From contig CAJUQQ010000006.1 of the NCBI GenBank assembly GCA_910588175.1, forward strand, positions 1-64,000: a stretch of 64,000 bases of DNA. The letters are read 5' to 3'. Under the pieces are notes generated by a model. It saw only the letters and a list, made by a program, of their open reading frames with translations, made no database searches and had not been told where the DNA came from. A program made the position numbers and the translations under genes. The stretch comes from an uncultured Oscillibacter sp. (GTDB lineage: Bacteria > Bacillota > Clostridia > Oscillospirales > Oscillospiraceae). Positions 57,853-64,000 of this stretch are shown piece after piece (position 1 is the first letter of the stretch; each line of letters opens with the position of its first letter).

Positions 57853-58851
57853 ATGAAAATCACCATCAGCGACGTGGCGCGTCTCGCGGGGGTTTCCACC
57901 GCCACGGTCTCTCACACCATCAACAGCACCCGCTATGTCTCCAGCGACACCAAGGAAAAGGTCTATCAGGCCATCGCGGCCCTGGGCTATACCCCCGACG
58001 CCTCCGCCCGGAGCTTCCGCACAGGGAAGAAGCGGACCATCGGCTTCATCGTCCCCGATATCTCCAACAAATTTTTCGGCACCATCATCGAGTCGGCGGA
58101 AAACTACCTCTCCGCCCAGGGCTATCATCTCATCATCGCCAACACCAAAGAGAACATGGCCCGGGAGGAGACGAATCTCCGCCTTCTTACGGCGGGTCTG
58201 GTGGACGGACTGCTGGTCGCCAGCACCATGGACAGCTTCCAACGGCTGGACAGCCTGATCCCCGTGAATTTTCCGGTGGTGCTGGTGGACCGGACCTTCG
58301 AGAGCCGGAAGTATCCCTCCGTCACCGTCTCATGTTTCGACGCCATCTACCGCAGTGTTTGCCGTCTGGCGGACCGGGGCAAGCGCCGCGTCGGCATCAT
58401 CGGCGGCCTTTCCCGCCTCTCCACCACCCAGGAACGCATTGCCGCCTACCGGGCGGCTGTGGCGGACCGGGGCCTGGAGCAGGACGAGTCCCTGGTCCGG
58501 TACGGCGACTCCATGGAGGACAGCGCCCCGCCCTGTCTGGACCAGCTTTTGGAACGGGGCTGCGACGCCATTTTGGTCTGCCAGGGTCTAATGGCCTCCG
58601 TCACCATTGCCTACCTCCGGGGAAAGGGCATTCAGCCCCACCAAGATCTGGAGGTGGTCAGCTTCGTGGACTACGACACCCGGGCCTATGAGTTCTATTA
58701 CAACCAGGTGGACCGGATTATCCAGCCGGTGGAAGAGCTGGGCCGGACCGCCGGGGAGCAGATTCTCCTCCGGGTGGAACAGCCGGACGCGCCGGTTCAG
58801 GAGCGGGTTCTGACCTCGGAGTACCGGCCTCGGGGGGAGGGAGGCGCTTAG
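57853..58851 (+). CDS. LacI family transcriptional regulator
   Basis: The 332-residue regulator has the LacI helix-turn-helix MKITISDVARLAGVSTATVS and hinge HTINSTRYVSSDTKEKV, then a periplasmic-binding-protein-like ligand domain (IGFIVPDISNKFFGTIIES near 63, GLVDGLLVAS near 115). AAAGGAACACAGCC precedes the ATG. No sugar genes lie next to it, so its regulon is elsewhere or is the gene itself. Confidence 0.93.
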   Translation: MKITISDVARLAGVSTATVSHTINSTRYVSSDTKEKVYQAIAALGYTPDASARSFRTGKKRTIGFIVPDISNKFFGTIIESAENYLSAQGYHLIIANTKENMAREETNLRLLTAGLVDGLLVASTMDSFQRLDSLIPVNFPVVLVDRTFESRKYPSVTVSCFDAIYRSVCRLADRGKRRVGIIGGLSRLSTTQERIAAYRAAVADRGLEQDESLVRYGDSMEDSAPPCLDQLLERGCDAILVCQGLMASVTIAYLRGKGIQPHQDLEVVSFVDYDTRAYEFYYNQVDRIIQPVEELGRTAGEQILLRVEQPDAPVQERVLTSEYRPRGEGGA

Positions 58852-58867
58852 AACGCGCTTTTGTGAG

Positions 58868-58904
58868 GAAAACGCTGGAAGCGTTGGCTTCCAGCGTTTT
58901 TATA
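58868..58904 (+). terminator. Terminator of the LacI-family gene
   Basis: AAAACGCTGGAAGC and GCTTCCAGCGTTTT, loop GTTG, then TTAT. Confidence 0.9.
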
Positions 58905-58908
58905 TCCC

Positions 58909-58980
58909 TAGAGTCTGTTTTAAAACTGGCGGAAAAAGATACCCCAAGACGGCGTTTTGACGGTTTTAAAACAGACTCTA
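58909..58980. mobile_element. 72-bp miniature inverted-repeat element
   Basis: Perfect 18-bp terminal inverted repeats (58909-58926 and 58963-58980; TAGAGTCTGTTTTAAAAC) enclose 36 bp without coding potential. A half copy lies at 33917-33944. Flanking duplication is not evident. Confidence 0.7.
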
Positions 58981-58983
58981 AGG

Positions 58984-59202
58984 TCACAACTCCTCATCCC
59001 GAACATACCGCATGATATCCCCCACCTCGCAGTCCAGTATCCTGCAAAACATCTCAATGGTGTGGGTGCTGACACTTTCGTTTCTCTTGAGCCTAGTGAT
59101 CTGCGCGGGACTGACGTTGTATTTTTTGATCAGAGCATATTGGGATATCCCCTTTTCTTTCATAATCCTCCATAAACCATCGTAAGAAATCATAGCATTC
59201 AA
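58984..59202 (-). CDS. Small XRE-family transcriptional regulator
   Basis: The 72-residue protein is a lone helix-turn-helix domain: LWRIMKEKGISQYALIKKYN, VSPAQITRLKRNESVSTHTI, followed by EMFCRILDCEVGDIMRYV. This Cro/C1 form usually acts as a dimer. GGTGAGGCTTGA precedes the ATG; a second ATG three codons in is possible. It is divergent from a membrane protein gene across a shared promoter with a palindrome, its probable operator. Confidence 0.88.
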   Translation of the reverse strand: MNAMISYDGLWRIMKEKGISQYALIKKYNVSPAQITRLKRNESVSTHTIEMFCRILDCEVGDIMRYVRDEEL

Positions 59203-59216
59203 GCCTCACCTTCTGC

Positions 59217-59268
59217 TTGAATGTTAATGGAAAATGATATATAATGAGATTAACCAATATCGGTTAAT
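59217..59268 (+). promoter_or_regulatory. Promoter and operator of the membrane gene
   Basis: TTGAAT, 17 bp, TATAAT at 59217-59245, followed by the palindrome ATTAACC-AATATC-GGTTAAT (59249-59268) just after the expected start site. Repressor binding here would block transcription. Confidence 0.65.
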
Positions 59269-59294
59269 ACTATGCAAAAACTGGAGGAAATGAA

Positions 59295-59910
59295 ATGGGA
59301 GGACTGCTGACTTTAATCGGGGCCGCCGGTTTTATTGGCTGTATCATTTGGCTGATTGTGTGTATCCGAAACTGGGATTCGAAAATCCCACCCATCATCG
59401 GGGCGCTGTTGTGCCTGGTGATGGCTGTGGGCGGGCTGATGTGGAGGGCGGAAACAGAACCGCCGGGAGAGCCGAAACCGGCCGGCGAACATTCGGAGCC
59501 GGAGGGAACCGGGGAGGCCGCGCCGGTGAAGGAGGAGGACGCCGTTGCGTGCCTGACCCATGACATTCCCCAATTTGGCATGGTGTTTGACTGCCCCGTG
59601 TCCTTCGCCACGGAGGGGGAATCCAACGTGATTGCGGAAGATACCTTCGACCGTGTTTAATGCGATCATTGCCTACATCAAAGTGGCCGACCTGCTATGG
59701 GCTGATGAAGAATTTACAAAGGCCACTATGGAAAAAAAGTATGGCTATTATGACTACGAAATGAACTTCGAGCCGATTATCACCTATTATGATACTGCCC
59801 GCCAAACCTTTGAAAATACGTTTCCCCAGTATAAAGATACCCCGATGTATGAATATGTGTACAACCTATGGTTATGGGGGCCTTTATGGGACTCCGCCCG
59901 CCTGGGCTGA
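59295..59910 (+). pseudogene. Membrane protein gene, probably frameshifted
   Basis: The first frame (59295-59660) encodes 121 residues with two membrane segments (about 5-24 and 33-50), a Glu/Pro-rich linker and a start of a globular part ending SNVIAEDTFDRV. The second frame continues from about 59632 to 59910 with FNAIIAYIKVADLLWADEEF and YDYEMNFEPIITYYD, well composed and without its own ribosome site. Joined, they give about 200 residues. GGAGGAAATGAA precedes the first ATG. The break may be real, a sequencing error, or two separate proteins. Confidence 0.5.
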
Positions 59911-59945
59911 GGGAACCTCCGCGTCCCGGTCCGCTTTCCGCAAAA

Positions 59946-59978
59946 AAGGGCGGAGCCGTTCGGCTCCGCCCTTTGCTA
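59946..59978. terminator. Terminator after the rubredoxin gene
   Basis: AAAGGGCGGAGCCG and CGGCTCCGCCCTTT; serves both strands. Confidence 0.85.
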
Positions 59979-59983
59979 TGCGC

Positions 59984-60139
59984 TTATTCCTTCTCAAACA
60001 CGTCCTTGCCCATCTCGCAGATAGGGCAGACCCAGCTCTCGGGGACCTGGTCCCAGGGAGTACCGGGGGCAACGCCGTTGTCAGGGTCGCCGGCGGCGGG
60101 GTCATAGACGTATCCGCAGGGGCATACGTACTTATCCAT
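59984..60139 (-). CDS. Rubredoxin
   Basis: The 51-residue protein has the iron-binding pairs CPCGYVYDP (Cys6 and Cys8) and [11 protein letters not shown] (Cys38 and Cys41), plus [19 protein letters not shown], as in all rubredoxins; note Cys-x-Cys rather than the usual Cys-x-x-Cys in the first pair. ACGGGAGGACATACCGTC precedes the ATG. It transfers single electrons and follows the reverse rubrerythrin gene by 20 bp, so it probably feeds that peroxidase. Confidence 0.95.
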   Translation of the reverse strand: MDKYVCPCGYVYDPAAGDPDNGVAPGTPWDQVPESWVCPICEMGKDVFEKE

Positions 60140-60159
60140 GACGGTATGTCCTCCCGTTC

Positions 60160-60726
60160 TTACTTAAAGAACCGCTCCAGCAGACCCTTGAAGGCCTTGC
60201 CGTGGCGGGCCTCGTCCCGGGCCATCTCGTGGACGGTGTCGTGGATGGCGTCCAGGTTGTACTGCTTGGCCAGCTTCGCCAGGGCGAACTTGCCGGCGGT
60301 GGCGCCGTTCTCGGCCTCGACCCGCATCTCCAGGTTCTTCTTGGTGCTGGCGGTCACCACGTCGCCCAGCAGCTCGGCGAACTTGGCGGCGTGCTCGGCT
60401 TCCTCGTAAGCGGCCTTCTCCCAGTACAGGCCGATCTCGGGATAGCCCTCCCGATGGGCCACCCGGGCCATGGCCAGGTACATGCCCACTTCCGTGCACT
60501 CACCGGCAAAGTTGGCGTTCAGGCCGTCGAGGATCTCCTTCTGCACCTCGGCGGGGACATCCGCGCCGAAGGTCTTGCCTACGCCCACCACATGCTCGGC
60601 GGCCCAGGTCATGTCCGCGCCCTGCTCCTTGAACTTCGCGCCGGGAACGCCGCACTGGGGGCACTTCTCAGGGGCGGTATCTCCCTCGTGAACATAACCG
60701 CAAACGGGGCAAACCCACTTCTTCAT
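60160..60726 (-). CDS. Reverse rubrerythrin (NADH-dependent peroxidase)
   Basis: The 188-residue protein starts with a rubredoxin domain ([29 protein letters not shown], residues 2-35), then a four-helix di-iron rubrerythrin domain (about 40-185) with [18 protein letters not shown] and [17 protein letters not shown], whose Glu and His bind iron. Domain order is opposite to classical rubrerythrin. It reduces hydrogen peroxide and oxygen in anaerobes. AAGGAGGATACAATT precedes the ATG at 60726. Confidence 0.93.
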   Translation of the reverse strand: MKKWVCPVCGYVHEGDTAPEKCPQCGVPGAKFKEQGADMTWAAEHVVGVGKTFGADVPAEVQKEILDGLNANFAGECTEVGMYLAMARVAHREGYPEIGLYWEKAAYEEAEHAAKFAELLGDVVTASTKKNLEMRVEAENGATAGKFALAKLAKQYNLDAIHDTVHEMARDEARHGKAFKGLLERFFK

Positions 60727-60780
60727 AATTGTATCCTCCTTCAAAATTTAAGCAGCTCTGTGCTTTTAGGCAGTGACAAG

Positions 60781-60789
60781 AGTATAACA
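60781..60789 (-). promoter_or_regulatory. Extended -10 of the reverse rubrerythrin operon
   Basis: Minus-strand TGTTATACT, with two TTTGCAA repeats upstream at about 60797-60815 that might be a regulator site. Confidence 0.5.
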
Positions 60790-60935
60790 GGTTCTTGCAA
60801 AGTCCGCTAGTTGCAAATACGACAAAATCAAAATTTGATGGGAATTCACGGTTTATTTAAAATTGGACACGCATAGCAGCGCCGCATAGATACCGTTCTT
60901 CCCGCCGAACCGGTTCCCCGCGTTTTTAACGGCTT

Positions 60936-60967
60936 GAGCCCCGCTCCAGATGGAGCGGGGCTCTTTT
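60936..60967 (+). terminator. Rightward terminator hairpin without an upstream gene
   Basis: AGCCCCGCTCC-AGAT-GGAGCGGGGCT with CTTTTTG to the right. Both neighbours are leftward genes, so it may close an unseen rightward RNA or act as a barrier. The remaining 60800-60935 shows nothing else. Confidence 0.65.
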
Positions 60968-60989
60968 TGTTTCAATCTGACAGCAGGGC

Positions 60990-63059
<2,070 letters not shown>

Positions 63060-63122
63060 GATTCGTTCCACTCCTTATCTTTGCTGTCCATGCGGCCGGG
63101 GCCGCAAGCGTCCAATATATGA

Positions 63123-63151
63123 ATTATACAACAGCCGGCGGCGGATTACAA
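63123..63151 (-). promoter_or_regulatory. Promoter of the EF-G-like gene
   Basis: Minus-strand TTGTAA, 17 bp, TATAAT. Confidence 0.75.
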
Positions 63152-63227
63152 CAGAAATTTTGGGCAAAATCACATTTATGCTTCACTGCCAAATTGATGG
63201 TTAAATTTTCGTCAAATTACATATGGC

Positions 63228-63268
63228 AAAAGAAGGAAGAGCCCGGCACATAACCGCCGGGCTCTTCC
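63228..63268 (-). terminator. Terminator of the phosphohexomutase gene
   Basis: GGAAGAGCCCGGC and GCCGGGCTCTTCC form a 13-bp stem; read leftward it is followed by TTCTTTTG. Confidence 0.9.
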
Positions 63269-63297
63269 AGGTTTTCCGTTTCTTGGGAGATCGCCTT

Positions 63298-64000
63298 TTA
63301 TTTCTGCAGGCCCTTCACCCAAGCGCCGTATTTATCCACATTGGCCTGGGCGTCCGCGGCGTCCTTCCCTTGGGTGAGGATGTAGACCTTGATCTTGGGC
63401 TCCGTACCGGAGGGCCGGACAATGACGCTGGTGCCGTCCGCCATCTCAAAGCGCAGTACGTTGGACCCGGAGAGCTCCATGGCCGTCTTGGCCCCGGTGG
63501 CGCAGTCCTTGACGGAGCCGTCGCTGTAGTCCTTGAACTGGACCACCTTCACGCCGGAGAGCTCCGCCGGGGGATTCTCCCGGAGGCCCTTCATCAGGTT
63601 CGCCATGTCCTTCAGGCCGTCCAGGCCGGGCATGACCAGGTTATAAGTGTGCTCGGCGTAGTAGCCGTACTTCTTGTACAGAGCCTCCAGGGCGTCGGCC
63701 AGGGTCATGCCCTGGGCGGCGTACCAGGCGGCCATCTCCGTCAGCAGCAGGGCGGCGGTGACGGCGTCCTTGTCCCGGACGTAGTCCCCCAGCATGTAGC
63801 CGTAGCTCTCCTCATAGGAGAAGATGACCTTGCCCTCGCCGCTGTTTTCCAGCTTGTCTTTTTTCTCCGCCAGGAACTTGAAGCCGGTGAAGGTGTCGAA
63901 GCACTGGAGGCCGTTGACCTCCGCCACCTTCCGGGCCATCTCCGTGGTGACGATGGTCTTCAGGGCCACCGGCTTTTCCGGCATCAGGCCCGCCCGCTTT
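63298..64000 (-). CDS. Phosphoglucomutase/phosphomannomutase, N-terminal part outside window
   Basis: Only the C-terminal 233 or so residues are present; the frame is open through the right edge (KRAGLMPEKPVALKTIV). FSYEESYGYMLGDYVRDKDAV is the sugar-binding loop of alpha-D-phosphohexomutases and SVIVRPSGTEPKIKVYI near the end is the phosphate-binding domain IV motif. It is of the PgcA-like phospho-sugar mutase type, converting glucose 1- and 6-phosphates. Upstream genes are not visible. Confidence 0.92.
   Translation of the reverse strand, partial: KRAGLMPEKPVALKTIVTTEMARKVAEVNGLQCFDTFTGFKFLAEKKDKLENSGEGKVIFSYEESYGYMLGDYVRDKDAVTAALLLTEMAAWYAAQGMTLADALEALYKKYGYYAEHTYNLVMPGLDGLKDMANLMKGLRENPPAELSGVKVVQFKDYSDGSVKDCATGAKTAMELSGSNVLRFEMADGTSVIVRPSGTEPKIKVYILTQGKDAADAQANVDKYGAWVKGLQK

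Overview
The window is high-GC bacterial chromosome with AGGAGG-type ribosome binding sites, sigma-A promoters (TTGACA-17-TATAAT), T-box leaders, riboswitches, strong intrinsic terminators, and Firmicutes-type genes (rpmH-rnpA-yidD-yidC-khpB, mrnC, rqcH, class-B PBP, DUF4317, reverse rubrerythrin). This fits a strictly anaerobic gut member of the Oscillospiraceae (Flavonifractor/Lawsonibacter/Oscillibacter-like). That placement comes from gene content and style, not a database search. No prophage, CRISPR array, rRNA or complete transposase gene is visible. The region looks like core chromosome sprinkled with small non-autonomous repeats.

Layout. 1-1740: a NifU-like Fe-S scaffold fragment and a GGGtGRT protein. 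1750-8280: small YtxH-like protein; histidine phosphatase-GNAT fusion; a yybP-ykoY (Mn2+) riboswitch with terminator ahead of a CaxA-type antiporter; a DUF1538 membrane protein with a tandem PII-like protein; DUF4317. 8280-11200: three lineage-specific genes of unknown function, one frameshifted. 11400-15060: FHA-SEDS fusion plus class-B PBP. 15060-15740: opposed promoters around a possible small RNA, and a 161-bp element inserted in a terminator. 15740-18800: metQ-metI-metN behind a methionine T-box. 18960-21700: DUF368 lipid-carrier translocase, 8-oxoguanine deaminase-type amidohydrolase under a guanine-class riboswitch, tRNA-Ser. 21930-25750: RNA methyltransferase, nfeD-SPFH pair, membrane protein. 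25890-29080: leuS and DUF2500 behind a leucine T-box. 29140-35400: second copy of the 161-bp element, putP, TetR-lipoprotein operon, a probable type I toxin-antitoxin locus, dapF, dicarboxylate symporter. 35400-44150: another lineage-specific gene, aldo/keto reductase, pfkA, lipoprotein, ModE-like regulator, Cys-rich peptide, pcrA, zinc-ribbon-like membrane protein. 44300-53900: rpmH cluster, S41 lipoprotein, rqcH-mrnC, rsmA, CAT-like acetyltransferase. 53930-64000: ECF sigma/anti-sigma, nitroreductase, queT with a candidate preQ1-like leader, LacI regulator, XRE regulator with operator, rubredoxin, reverse rubrerythrin, EF-G-like GTPase and a partial phosphohexomutase.

Taken together the genes cover translation and ribosome rescue (rpmH, rnpA, leuS, rqcH, rsmA, EF-G-like), envelope growth (SEDS/PBP, DUF368, yidC, dapF), nutrient uptake under RNA control (Met, Leu, Mn, guanine-type purine, queuosine precursor) and anaerobic oxidative defence (rubredoxin, reverse rubrerythrin, nitroreductase, possibly 8-oxoguanine salvage). 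The most notable non-gene signals are four leader RNAs whose structure can be read directly, a structured repeat that duplicates whole terminator hairpins on insertion, a 27-residue membrane toxin facing an antisense promoter, and a small lineage-specific protein family sharing a [DY]Y[ST]GM motif.
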